Shown: positions 12,957 to 22,858 of the stretch, piece by piece
Position numbering within the stretch: position 1 is the stretch's first letter
Layout of the letters: every line of letters starts with the position of its first letter
Assembly (NCBI GenBank): GCA_973895155.1
Contig: OZ316891.1
Location: 16,430,001 to 16,494,000, forward strand
Direction: 5' to 3'
Length of the DNA: 64,000 nt
From: Marsupella aquatica
Lineage: Eukaryota > Marchantiophyta
The notes under the pieces: model-generated
What the model saw: the letters and a program-made list of their open reading frames with translations, nothing else
Databases searched by the model: none
Told to the model about the DNA's origin: nothing
Program-made: the position numbers and the translations under genes

Positions 12957-13235
12957 GGTGAACAAAAACAAAAACCGAGGGCTATAGCGTTTGAAAGAAG
13001 AAAAGTTCATGGTATTGTTCAGCTTATATCTGTCGAACCTGGGAATTTGACGTTAACCGATCCGTTTGTATACGACATAAAACATAGATGATGGAGGATC
13101 CGTTGGCACCATAAATGATTTTTGTCATTTTTTCCCCGAGAAGTCCGGATGTCAGACACGAACATATTGCTAAAAAGATCACCAACCTTACTTAAACAGA
13201 CCATAAGATATGACAAGGTATTGTCAAATTTTAGT

Positions 13236-13656
13236 AGCGCCTGGCGCTAACTAAAATACGCCACTAAAAATGTGTCTGAAATCTCGACATTCCAAACTAG
13301 CGCCCGGCGCTAGTATAGAATAAATTCCCTTAAAATGAACATTATGACCACATACCAGGTGGTAATTGGGAATAAATGGTGCCTTCAAAGGATGGGTTTG
13401 ATTGATTATGGATGATAAATGAACATTTATACTAGCGCCGGGCGCTAGTATTACATTTGAGAAATATTTCTCCGCAAACGATGTACTGAAGGATACTTTA
13501 ATAAAATATGGGGGTGGAAAGGCCGAAATTTATGTCATAGCTCCTTCAAAAAAGACCTCTAAATTTCTTCCAGTTTATACTAGCGTCGGGCGCTATTATA
13601 AGCATACTCTAAATTGTTCACCTTGATGGTCATCATTAATGCTAGCGCCCGGCGCT
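13236..13656. repeat. cluster of AGCGCC-N-GGCGCT repeats between the two divergent genes of A
   Basis: Exact copies are at 13236 (centre T), 13299 (C), 13434 (G) and 13644 (C), with one variant at 13582 (agcgtcgggcgct). The region 12957-13851 is the shared upstream region of the transposase and ParB-type genes, so these sites sit where promoters should be. Several extend to ctagcgcc…ggcgctag. I see no other feature in this 0.9 kb. Confidence 0.85.
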
Positions 13657-13851
13657 AGTATTGATATGATGTTAGGAAATATCTTTAACGGTAACATTCA
13701 ACGGTAACTTATGACTTCCGTGTGTGTTACGCATCTTCTACCGTTTGATTTTGGTAATTAAACCTTCCGTATACAGACGTTGGAAACCGCCAAACATCAG
13801 AGCTAATGGCTTTCCTCTAGGTTATGTCATCCTCCCGCTAGAATATATTAC

Positions 13852-14672
13852 ATGTTCAGAGATGATTATAGTTCCATAATTTCATTGTACGATAGGTCGT
13901 GCGCTTCTAGAAGGAAGACGATGGAGGTATTCCCCTCTTCTTCCAGAGGGTATAGTGCGGTTCTTGACCAGGAGCGAGCTTATTCTGAATCTTCGCAGTC
14001 TTCATTTACTGGTTCAGTCTATACACGTCGTGTAACTCGTTCCTCAAAGTTGTTGCCGCTCACTTCTGTCAGCGGTGTTTTGGGTCCAAATCCTTTGCGA
14101 AGAAAGATGGACAACGTAGACATAATTGCGATCCAGGATGTTGCGGATTGCGCGCTTGCTGAGACTGATCTCATTTCGAAGCATGTCATGTCTTTTGGAA
14201 AGGATTCTCATGGATTTGACAAGGAGCCGCCTCGAATCCCTCTATGTCGATTGGTTCACATGGAGGTGGTTCGTACTCTGCAGAAAGACAGCTCTTCCAT
14301 CGAGAAGCTGAAAGACTCTTTTCATAGTATGGGTTACAACTCTTCGATAGGGATGCATTTCTATGTGCAGCCAACGGATGAGAATGGAATTGTTCTGACT
14401 TGTACCCAGGACATTCGTGATTCATGGGATCCAATATGGCAATTGGAGAATGAGAAGTTTGAGGCTGAATGCGAGGCTGACCCGGATTTTCTCGTCTTGA
14501 AGGATAAGATGTTATCTGTATTCGATGGAAATCACAGGCTGTACTCCTGGACGCTTGTAACAGAGGAGAACCCGGACAATCCAAAATATCATCCTCGTGT
14601 GCTCTGTACAATATTTAAAGTAGACAAGGGATCTCTCATTGAAATTGAGGCAGCTATGCACACCGTGAATCA
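13852..14672 (+). CDS. exon 1 of the A gene: ParB-like domain
   Basis: The core runs from IPLCRLVHMEVVRTLQ (residues ~125-140) through a helix matching the 'eeLaeSIkehG' region of ParB to VFDGNHRLYSW (~225), the ParB/Srx signature normally written DGxHRxxA, and then a strand HPRVLCTIF. B conserves PPRIPLCRL, VRTLQ, VFDGNHRL and W. The start is either 13852 or 13921 (MEVFPSSS); the stretch before the core is low-complexity and basic. The exon ends at 14672 with a good donor (ca|gtaagt); joining to 14797 keeps the frame. Confidence 0.65.
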
Positions 14673-14728
14673 GTAAGTTCTCATGATTTCTAGTTCTTTC
14701 TTTAAATCTTGCGAGTGTTGTATTTACT

Positions 14729-14741
14729 AGTGCTCGGCGCT
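14729..14741. repeat. A-family inverted repeat in intron 1 of the ParB gene
   Basis: agtgctcggcgct, a diverged copy, sits in the 124-bp GT-AG intron 14673-14796 (donor gtaagt, acceptor gtgtag). Confidence 0.7.
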
Positions 14742-14796
14742 GCTTATACATGAATTGTTTTTCATTGACTCTTACTCTCAACGTTTGTTCGTGTAG

Positions 14797-16130
14797 GCTT
14801 GGCCAAGCAGTTGTAGAGCCTTCCTGGATCCTAGATGCGGACAGAATCAAACGAATTCTGGCGCATGACCTTGAGTATTACAGTAAACTGATTGACCCAG
14901 GTAATTTCAAGAAGTTTGAAAGCATTCGGCTGAAAACTCGGAAGGGGTCATGGTATACGAAGAAGATGCCACAAGAAGCACTTGTTTACATTCTTTGTGA
15001 GAATAAGATAAAGTCGTACTCGCATCAATTCAAACTCGACATGGAGGCAGCGGAGGCTCAAGGGAGTCCATGGTCGGCGGACGAGATTTCAAAACGGCAT
15101 GCGGCCATGATGAAAGACGCAACCAAAGATTGGGCAGTGAAGTCTTCAAAAATTACGCCCTTATTAAGTCCTGAATTTGAAGATTTCCTCAGTACATGTG
15201 CAGAAATGTATGTTGTCACAGAGAGAAACAAGAGAGAGAAGAAGCCTGACACCGTTGTATGTACGATGGACCGCGCACGATTGTTCACCGCTGTTTCTGC
15301 TCTAGACCCAAAGTTACGAAGCACTTTACTTGTGGCACATTGCAATCCTGAGCTGCGGAGACAGTTTTTTCACCCAGCAAGTGTTAACGATGATCCAGTC
15401 AAACAGTGGTGCCACACTTGGATCACATGGAATAGTGTGGAGGGAATTGTTGTTGGCATGTTACATTCATGTCTACGTGAAGTTGAGCAAACCATGCCCG
15501 CAAATAGATTGGAAGAGTGGAATTGTAGTTCGTTTGATGATCTAGTTCAGTTTGTTACAAATGAATTCAAGAGATTTGGTGATTCCGTGAAGAATAAGTT
15601 CTTTCACACTATGTGGCCTTCAAAGTACCCTGACAAAGAAGATTACACCCAGAGAAACCAGAAGCGAGCGAAGAGGTTTGTGTATAGGTTCTACATGCAC
15701 ATGGAGGTAACCAAACCTGATTACTTCTGGGCATATCCTGCAGCTTTTATGAAGTGGATTTCGATAAGTGAAGATGATGCCTTGGCTGATTTGTACTCTA
15801 TGTACCCCACGGAGGGCATATTTCCTCCGAGACCAATGACAGAATGGGAGAGAACTCACTGCCCCTGGTATCTAGATACAGATAGATGGGATTCTCCTTT
15901 TGATCAAAGGGAAAAAAATGCCTTCCATAAGCTTTCAAAGTCTCAGATACCAGCAAAACTTGTGTCCGACATGAAGCAGGGTCTACTTGACGATGTAGAC
16001 AAGTCTACCACAAACTTGCAAACTATCTGTGAAACAACTGTTGTGCATGTGGACCGGAGTCGCAAACCTCGCGCGAAAGCCAAAGCGGAGCTAGCAGCAC
16101 CGAGCGAGTCTACTAAATCTGGAAAGAAGA
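14797..16130 (+). CDS. exon 2 of the A gene: helical middle region
   Basis: The exon is open throughout. It joins exon 1 in frame (…VNQ|LGQAVVEPSW). The sequence is rich in predicted helices and has conserved blocks shared with B: LDADRIKRIL, WYTKKMPQEALVYIL, SMYPTEG, WERTHCPWY. I recognise no catalytic motif. The exon ends at 16130 before gtaagt. B has the same intron position (38534), which supports the gene model. Confidence 0.6.
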
Positions 16131-16157
16131 GTAAGTATTGCTATCCATGATTTTGCC

Positions 16158-16263
16158 AGCGCCTGGCGCTGGCAATAAATATTATGTTGAGGGTATTCTC
16201 TTTCTTGGTTATTAGGCTTCGGTTGCAACTTAAGTGAATTTCATTTGGTTAGCGCCAGGCGCT
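16158..16263. repeat. two exact AGCGCC-N-GGCGCT repeats in intron 2 of the ParB gene
   Basis: 16158-16170 (centre T) and 16251-16263 (centre A) lie in the 190-bp GT-AG intron 16131-16320. With these copies all four centre bases occur among exact matches in A. Confidence 0.85.
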
Positions 16264-16320
16264 AGCTTCTTTGAATACTTTAAAAGTACTTATTCTAACT
16301 ACGACCTGGTTATATTTTAG

Positions 16321-17510
16321 GAGGGAGGAAGTCTAATACGGTGGGAACGGGAGATACTAAAAAGGATGCTACACCTGAAGTTTCCGAGGCAAACACGGGA
16401 GCTCGATCGGACCCCATTACTCCAGTCGACAAAGGGAAGGTTATAGTTCCTATCGACGCCACGAGTACCAGGAAGAAACGAAAGAGAGCTGTCAAAGGTG
16501 GGCAATCTTTAAGGGAGAGTGTTATAGCTTCTGGTTTCCAACGTGAAGTTGGAAACTTCAAAACAACTGTGGCTCGCCATTGCATGGTTGAGACAAGCCT
16601 TTCTGAATTTTTTGACTCAACGTTCAACAAGGAGGAGAAGCCCGAGTGGGTTAGTGATGTGGAGAAATGGGGAAAAGACCTCGTTAAGTTCGGATTTAAA
16701 GAGAAGGGAGTTGTTCGGGGGGGAAAAGTAAGATCGTTTGGAGTGGATGTCGGCTTCATTTACCTACCAACCGGGTTCAAACCATCTATCATTGATAAGA
16801 AGGTTCCTAAATGGAACATTCCAGATCACTCAATGGCGAGATCTTTTTTCAAATCCATGGATCCATTTTTATCAGATGATGGGTTCCTTGTAATTCTACA
16901 CAATGGGGAGTACGATCCCATGTCGCAAGTCATTGCTGCCTGTCAGGAGTCAAGGAAATTTCAGTGTATATGCTCGCATAATGTTGTGATGTCTGACCCG
17001 ATGTATGCGGCAAAGACAGACCGAGAGATGTTTACCCTCAGGCTCAACATATTTGGCCGAATTAATGGGAAATGTAAAATTCCCAAAGACCCCAAATTTC
17101 GGCCGCTGTCCATCAGTGAGGACCCTTCGGTTACCAATTAGATCGGACTCTCTTCGCTCAAATCAGATCCATTCCCGCAAATGGAGTTTGCTGGAAATGC
17201 TCGTCTGTGGGTTTTATGCAATCTATTATAGAGCTTGTCACACGACTTCGTGATATTTTTATGGATTGGACTGCTGGGGCTGGAGGCTCTTACATTGTTG
17301 GCGACTTCTCTGGATGATTTGTACTCGGGATAGAACACCGGAAATAATTTATTGAAACCGCTTCAAAGGTTTTCATGGATTTGTTGTCTCCCAAAGAGAT
17401 TGCAGTGTTACCTCCACCTGTTCCTACTGCCGACAGAAAAAAGAGAGATAAGCTTCGGTCGGTTCTCAATTTTGATTCTGATGATGAATCGAGTGAAGGT
17501 GGAGAGTAAC
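16321..17510 (+). pseudogene. exon 3 of the A gene: degenerate N4/N6 methyltransferase-like fold
   Basis: A basic linker (TRKKRKRAVKGG) is followed by VDVGFIYLPTGF, where active enzymes read 'vDlIvtDPPYgi', then WNIPDHS, a helix, and LSDDGFLVILHNG, matching 'LkpgGslvi'. After a frame change near 17215 come QSIIELVTRLRDIF and DWTAGAGGS (matching the '…aGSGTT' motif I of circularly permuted methylases), then FVLGIEH and a terminal helix, matching 'fiGiEid..y'. Two stops (TGA 17272, TAA 17302) interrupt this last part. The missing (D/S)PP(Y/W) argues against catalysis; the fold assignment rests on pattern and order only. Confidence 0.5.
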
Positions 17511-17697
17511 AAGGTACAAGAAACTCTGAGGAGGAAAAGGGAGAGCGTCGTGCAGCTGCAGATGAAACCGATAGTGATGACTCTTCTGAGTAATGTTCAT
17601 AAACTCGTAAGCTTCTTTCTCCATTCCCGTCAATTCATAACATTTCTTTTGTTGTTTTGGGAAAAGGTGCCTTACAAAATGGACTTTGTTATATCAG

Positions 17698-18007
17698 GTC
17701 AGAGTGGAATGCAAGGAGACGATTCAAACTACGGAGGAAGATCGCGAGACACAACGTAGAAACACCGGAAAAACCGTTTGTTCTTCCCTCCTATGCAGAG
17801 AAAGCCGCAAGGAAAGCAGAAAGTGCAAGGACACTTTGCTGGGAAAACAAAGGTCTTCAGTTACGAAGGGGTGTTGACCGAAAGTTCATTAAACATCCTT
17901 ATGTTGATGACTTCTCCCGCAGCCAGTACGTAGATGATGAGGCTGTGTCCACGGACAGATCCCAGAGTACAGATTCTGGTTCCGACTCAGAATCTTCGGA
18001 ACCGTGA
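17698..18007 (+). CDS. last exon of the A gene: charged C-terminal tail
   Basis: After an acceptor (tatatcag) near 17698 the frame encodes a basic stretch, then PFVLPSYAEKAAR and a Ser/Asp-rich end (SDSESSEP). B has the same layout (RFCLPTYAE…FVDD…SVSSDSD at 35212-35531). In A the protein stops here; in B a Ulp1 protease domain continues in frame after one stop codon. Confidence 0.5.
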
Positions 18008-18041
18008 GAAGTAGTGGGTAGTTGAGGCTAAATCTTTTAGC

Positions 18042-18160
18042 AGCGCCCGGCGCTTGTAACAAGTGTATTATTTCCCTCTGCTGAGGGTCCTTTGAAATTG
18101 TTGATTTCTCTCTACTTGTTGATTACTTTTGACTTTTGTTCTTTACAAGCGCCTGGCGCT
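18042..18160. repeat. two exact AGCGCC-N-GGCGCT repeats downstream of the ParB gene
   Basis: 18042-18054 (centre C) and 18148-18160 (centre T), in the spacer after the stop codon at 18007. Confidence 0.85.
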
Positions 18161-18179
18161 CGCCAAATGGAATCTCTAA

Positions 18180-18460
18180 ATGGCCGTTTAGTCAGTCGTC
18201 GGATTGTGTTCTTTAGTCAGTCGTCGGAAAACCATTGGGGACCATAGTTTAGGGACTGGGCGGAAGGGACGACTATAGTTTCCGTTTAGGTTTGTTCGGG
18301 ACGACGAGAGTTGGGGACGTCGATAGTTGAGGACGACGATAGTTTCGGGAAGACGATAGAACGGGACGTTAGAGCAGGGCGAGAGAACGGGACGATACCT
18401 GTTACCAAGGCGAAGATAGTTTCAGGAGGCAATAGAACAGGACGATGATAGTTTGATGGT
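18180..18460. repeat. degenerate GGGACGACGATAGTTT repeat cluster
   Basis: About eight imperfect copies of a 14-16 bp motif (gacgactatagttt, gacgacgagagttg, gacgtcgatagttg, gacgacgatagttt, gaagacgatagaac, gacgatgatagttt and others) are spaced by roughly 20-40 bp. A short direct repeat tagtcagtcgtcgga starts the block. There is no ORF here. This is a second repeat class, distinct from the inverted repeats, just upstream of the ORF at 18604. Confidence 0.65.
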
Positions 18461-18603
18461 CGTTTCGGAATGGTAGTGTACGCGGACCTTTATCTGGCGT
18501 CTTAGTCTTCGCGGACCTTTCTTTGACCTTTGTCGGCTATAGCACTCGCGGATGACGTTCTTACGGGAGGAGAGGTTACATATTAGATCGGGATCTTTGG
18601 AAC

Positions 18604-19065
18604 ATGGCGAGTCAGTATGAGCCAATGGATTGGGAGGCAGCTTTTTGTCCTTCTTGTGTGCGTCCGAAAGAGAGCCATTTCAGCTCTTTTGAATCGCGGA
18701 TGGAGACTGAAGAAACTGAAACTTCCACTTTTCGGAACCGTCATGCTCTCCCGTATGATGAGGCTATTAGTCCTGGGGAGAAGAACATCCCTTGGATTGT
18801 CGATTCCCCTATGCCTCCGTTCTCTAGTCGGTTTTCGTCTCACTTGGGAGTTCTTGTTGATGGGGTACTCCCAATCGATCGAAGAGTACAAGAAATGTTC
18901 GGGCAAGTTGATTTTAAGGACAGTAATATTCCTAATGAACATTTTACGAGGGCTGTTTGTCGAGGACCTTCAGAGGGATACGTTCGTTTGCGTGGTCTCG
19001 GCTTCAAGAAAGATCGGCGGAGAGAAGCAGCAGGAGTGGATGATGATTGCAACTCAGAAAGCTAG
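18604..19065 (+). CDS. unknown small protein of element A (153 aa)
   Basis: The ORF is open from MASQYEPMD to the stop at 19063-19065. The N-terminus has a CPSC pair, then ESHFSSFES, TSTFRNR, LPYDEAISPGE, NIPWI, and a C-terminal YVRLRGLGFKKDRRR followed by an acidic DDDC. No known domain is recognised. The A2 copy at 192-644 keeps these blocks. It lies downstream of the ParB gene on the same strand and could be its last exons or a separate gene; the in-frame ATG and the spacer with repeats favour a separate gene. Confidence 0.55.
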   Translation: MASQYEPMDWEAAFCPSCVRPKESHFSSFESRMETEETETSTFRNRHALPYDEAISPGEKNIPWIVDSPMPPFSSRFSSHLGVLVDGVLPIDRRVQEMFGQVDFKDSNIPNEHFTRAVCRGPSEGYVRLRGLGFKKDRRREAAGVDDDCNSES

Positions 19066-19098
19066 ATGGAAATTTCATTTTGCTGATCGCTTTAAGCT

Positions 19099-19336
19099 AG
19101 TGCCGGGCGCTGCTAAAGTTTTCCGGATTTTGTGGCATTGAAGTCGACCTCAGCTCTGGTGTTAGGGTTTTCCCGGTTGTCTACTATTTAGGTTTTGGCT
19201 AGCGCCGGGCGCTATTGAAACGACAACGGATTTTGTGGGAGGGAATGGATCTTGACTATGTTGTCTGGGTTTGGACGCATCTTGTCTCCAAGAAACGACT
19301 AGTTTTCTAGTTAGTTTTTGGCTAGCGCCGAGCACT
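19099..19336. repeat. A-family inverted repeats in the 3' tail of A
   Basis: 19099-19111 (agtgccgggcgct), 19201-19213 (exact, centre G) and 19324-19336 (agcgccgagcact). A half-site remnant is near 19443. The spacing of about 100-120 bp resembles the A2 tail. The rest of 19066-19774 has no gene; CTGGTAACAG-type subterminal motifs begin at 19695. Confidence 0.8.
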
Positions 19337-19774
19337 GTTCATGTATTAGTCGAAAACCTCCGACGGTGTCGACCGTGACTTCATGGATGGGATTTTTAGG
19401 CCAGATTGTTGATGTTGATAACTGCATTTTGTATCACTTAAGCCGAGCGCATTTTCTATTTTGCGATAATATATGCGAATGTTTTTTCCGGCCTTTCTTT
19501 TCTACTTGTATTTGTCTTGGATTTTGTGTATCTCAATTGGCAGCCGTCTTTTATGTTTCAAAAAATTGTTCCTGTGTTGTTCTTTTATTTATCACGAGGG
19601 TTTGGTGGTTTTGTTTTCTATTCTTGTACTTTCAAATGGAGATTTTGAGACCTTTTTTTAAGATCACTGTTCACGACCATCCAAACACTGTTCACTGGTA
19701 ACAGCTCCTTTTAACTGGTACCAGAATCTGTTTCCTGTTACTGTTATCTGTTTGCTGTCGTTTGTAAATTCCCC

Positions 19775-19785
19775 CCGGCAAGGGG
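19775..19785. repeat. target-site duplication, right copy (transposon A)
   Basis: ccggcaagggg, identical to 8499-8509. Element 1 pol resumes immediately after. Confidence 0.8.
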
Positions 19786-22755
19786 ACAGTCTGTGGGCAC
19801 CAAGGAAGAAACTGATTCGGCTATTACAGCCGAGATTCCAGTTTATGGAGGTATGAGACTGGAGAGACTGGAAGCCGAGCTGGACCCGAATTTGAAGAAG
19901 CAGATTAATATGATCCAAGCGCGGCAATACCGGAAGCTCGACTTAGGAGAAGGAAGGGAACTAAACTTAGGGAGAGACCTAGCACCTGAGCTTGAGAAAG
20001 AGATCAGTGACTTATTGATTGAATTTCAGGATGTGTTTGCATGGAGTCACCAAGATCTAAAGGGAGTAGATCCAACATTAGGGGAACATCGAATTGATCT
20101 CATGTTAGGAGCCAAATCATTTCGACAACCAATTCGAAGGATGAACCCGAAGTATTCCTTGTTGGTCAAAACGGAAATCGACAAACTAGTGGAAGCTGGA
20201 TTCATCACTCCAGTCCTGCATTCAGATTGGGTGTCTCCAATTGTGATAGTTCCCAAGAAAGCTGGACCCGACGGTAAACCCAAGATCCGGGTTTGTCAAG
20301 ATTACAGGAAACTGAATGAAGCGACGTTAAAAGACCATTTTCCCTTACCCTTTACTGATATGGTACTAGACATGGTAGCCAGTCATGAACTATATTCATT
20401 CATGGATGGGTACTCTGGTTATAACCAAATCAGGATTCGGCAGGAAGACCAAATCAAGACGGCCTTCATCACGGAATGGGGGATGTATGTCTTCAATCGT
20501 ATGCCGTTTGGACTCTGTAACGCACCAGCTATGTTCCAATGATTGATGGTAAACATTTTTCATGATTACTTGAGAAAGTTCATGGAAATCTTCATTGATG
20601 ACTTTGCAATATTCGGGAAGGCATCGAAACATGCTAAATACCTCAGGAAAACCTTCATGAGATGCAGAGAGGTAGGTCTCAAGTTACACCTAGATAAATG
20701 TTTCTTTGCAGTAACCGAGGGGGTGCTACTAGGTCACAAGGTATCAAGGAAGGGCATTGAGATTGACAAAGGTAAGCTAGCAGTATGGCTAGATATCATG
20801 CAACCTAAGAACATAAAGGATGTAAGATCCTTCTTGGGATGCATTGGTTACTATCGCCGGTTCATCAAGGATTTTGCCAAACTAGCTTTACCATTAACCA
20901 ACATGCTCAAGGCAGGAGCAGACTTCGAACCCACACCCGAACGAGTCACAGCGGTGGTAGAATTGAAGCAGATGTTAGTAGAGGCCCCAGTCATGATAGC
21001 ACCGGACTGGAACAAAGATTTTCATGTTTTTGTAGATGTCTCGGGCTTCTGTATCGGCTCAGTACTAAGTCAGTTGGATGAGAAAGGAAGGGACCATCCC
21101 ATATACTTCGCAAGCCGTCAGCTTGCCGATGCCGAACGGAACTACTCCACCACAAAGAGGGAAGCATTAGGAGTCATTTATTCCTGTAAAAAGTTTAGGC
21201 ATTATTTACTAGGGTACAAGGTAATCTTTCATACCGATCATGAAAGTTTGAAGTACCTAGTCAATAAGCCGGACCTTACAGGCAGAGTAGCAAGATGGAT
21301 TTTGCTATTACAGGAGTTTGACTATGAGCTGAGGATCAAGCCGGGAAAGTTACACTCCAATGCCAACTTCTTTTCAAGAATCACAGGTGAACCTGCCATG
21401 GATTGCATCGATGATCGATTCCCCGACGAGGAACTATTCGTTGTGGAAATAGCTGATACATGGTACCCTGAGATTTTACATTTTCTCAGCACTTCCAGAT
21501 TACAGCCAGGGTTAAGCCGAGAACAAGCCGCAGTCTTTTTGCGGAAGGTCAGACAGTATCAGTACATTAAGGGTGTACTGCACAAGCATGGAATCAACGG
21601 CACGATTCAAAGGTGTTTGGAAAAGGGAGAGGTAAAGCGAGTCCTACGGGCCATGCATGGACATTTTGCCCCAGTAACCACGTCTAAAAAGATATTAAAT
21701 GCCGGTTACTGGTGGCCCACCTTGCACAAGGATGTCTATCAGTTTAACAAACAATGCGATCCTTGTCAACGAGCGGGAGGACCAAGGGCGTCCACCAGAC
21801 ATCCACTGCACCCTATTCTACCTCTGGCACCATTTGAGAAGTGGGGTATTGATTACATCGGCCCTCTGAAACCACTGACCCACCCTCGATGAAACAAGTA
21901 CATAATCCTGGCTACGGATTATGCAACTAAATGGGTAGAGGCCAGACCGACCACGAAGGATGATGCAATTACTATGGCTAGATTCATGTATGAGCAGATC
22001 TTCACCAGGTATGGTGCACCCCTAGAATTAGTTAGTGATAGAGGAACCCATTTTCTGAATGATATAATTAGTCGTTTAAATGAGCAGTATTTAGTTAGAC
22101 TTAGGCCTACTACCCCCTACCATCCAAAGGCAAATGGGTTGACAAAACAAGCAAACGGAATTATAGGAAAGATATTGAACAAGAAGTAGCTCAGAACAAA
22201 CTCGATTGGGATGATAAATTGTTTGCTGCTGTTTTTGCTTACAATCTAGCCTATAAATCCACTACCGGTCATACACCCTTCTTCTTGACCTTTGGACAAG
22301 AAGCCCTGGTACCCATGCAACTTGAGATACCGACATTTCAAGTTACAATTGAGGAAAGAGCCTCAGCGGAGGAGAGCCTAAAGGAGCGACAATATAGGAT
22401 AGAAGCTTTAGAGGAGGCGAGAATGATTTCAGCCGAGAGAGTAGAATATAGACAGAATATCATGAAGCAGCAGTATGATAAAAAGTTGAAAGTAGTTAGT
22501 ATTCACACCGGTGATCTTGTATTACTTTATGACAGTAAGTATAGTAGGTTTCCAGTGAAGCTTTACACTCGCTGGTTAGGACCCTTTAGAGTAACCATGA
22601 AGTTCTCCAATGGCTCCGTACAATTGGCCAACATTACGGGAGAAGTGTATCCAGTTTGCATCCATTATGACCGCCTCAAGAAATACTATATGGACGAAGA
22701 TGAAGTTGTTCGCGAGGACGCTTCACAATTAAGTGGGGAGCTATGTGATGCCTAG
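19786..22755 (+). pseudogene. gag-pol: reverse transcriptase, RNase H and integrase of element 1
   Basis: RT: SDWVSPIVIVPKK, YSFMDGYSGYNQI, MPFGLCNAPAMFQ and the active-site FIDDFAIFG. RNase H follows: HVFVDVSGFCIGSVLSQ, STTKREALGVIYS, HTDHESLKYLV. Integrase: HHCC-type zinc region (CDPCQRAGG), GIDYIGPL, ATDYATKWVEA, VSDRGTHF and a GP.. C-terminal segment. In-frame stops at 20540 (TGA, where relatives have arginine), 21890 (TGA) and 22187 (TAG) break the frame. The last codons overlap the polypurine tract and the first bases of the 3' LTR, so the LTR supplies the pol stop codon. Confidence 0.9.
22731..22740 (+). other. polypurine tract of element 1
   Basis: aagtggggag lies three bases before tgtgatgcc, the LTR start. 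It is the expected plus-strand priming site and independently fixes the LTR start at 22744, upstream of ORF3. Confidence 0.8.
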
Positions 22756-22858
22756 CCAGGAATCACTCGGCCAGTTAAGTGGGTAAAGCAGGAGTGCACC
22801 CTAGAAACACCTTAGTATAGGGACAAAACAAGGAAAATATAAACAATTAGGGGCAACC

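Larger units (their letters stand above)
13852..18007 (+). pseudogene. ParB-like / N4-N6 DNA-methyltransferase-like gene of element A
   Basis: A multi-exon gene, exons about 13852-14672, 14797-16130, 16321-17510 and 17698-18007. Domain order: ParB/sulfiredoxin-like N-terminus, a long helical region, a methyltransferase-like fold with LSDDGFLVILHNG (strand after motif IV) and DWTAGAGGS (motif I position), then a charged, Ser/Asp-rich tail. Bacterial and phage proteins with ParB plus N4/N6 methylase domains have the same order. The motif IV DPPY/DPPW is missing (YLPTGF stands in its place), so methylation activity is doubtful. Lesions: an apparent frame change near 17215 and stops at 17272-17274 and 17302-17304. 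The homologue in B shares the domain order and two intron positions. It could act as a sequence-specific binding protein; that is inference. Confidence 0.65.
8510..19774. mobile_element. large MULE-like DNA transposon A (~11.3 kb), with ParB/methylase-like gene
   Basis: An 11-bp direct repeat flanks the element, which lies inside gag-pol of element 1. The ends are weak inverted repeats: left ggggtatgatagtcac, right (reverse complement) ggggaatttacaaacg; A2 ends ggggtatttacaaacg. It carries a minus-strand transposase gene (12956-9221), a plus-strand ParB/methyltransferase-like gene (13852-18007) and a small plus-strand ORF (18604-19065). About 16 exact or near matches to AGCGCC-N-GGCGCT sit in its non-coding DNA. 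Both large genes carry lesions, so this copy is probably not autonomous. Confidence 0.85.

Noticed and set aside
13852-14676. Bacterial contamination as the source of the ParB-like sequence
   Set aside because: The exon has a plant-like GT-AG intron, sits inside a transposon with a target duplication in a plant retroelement, and has a homologue in element B.
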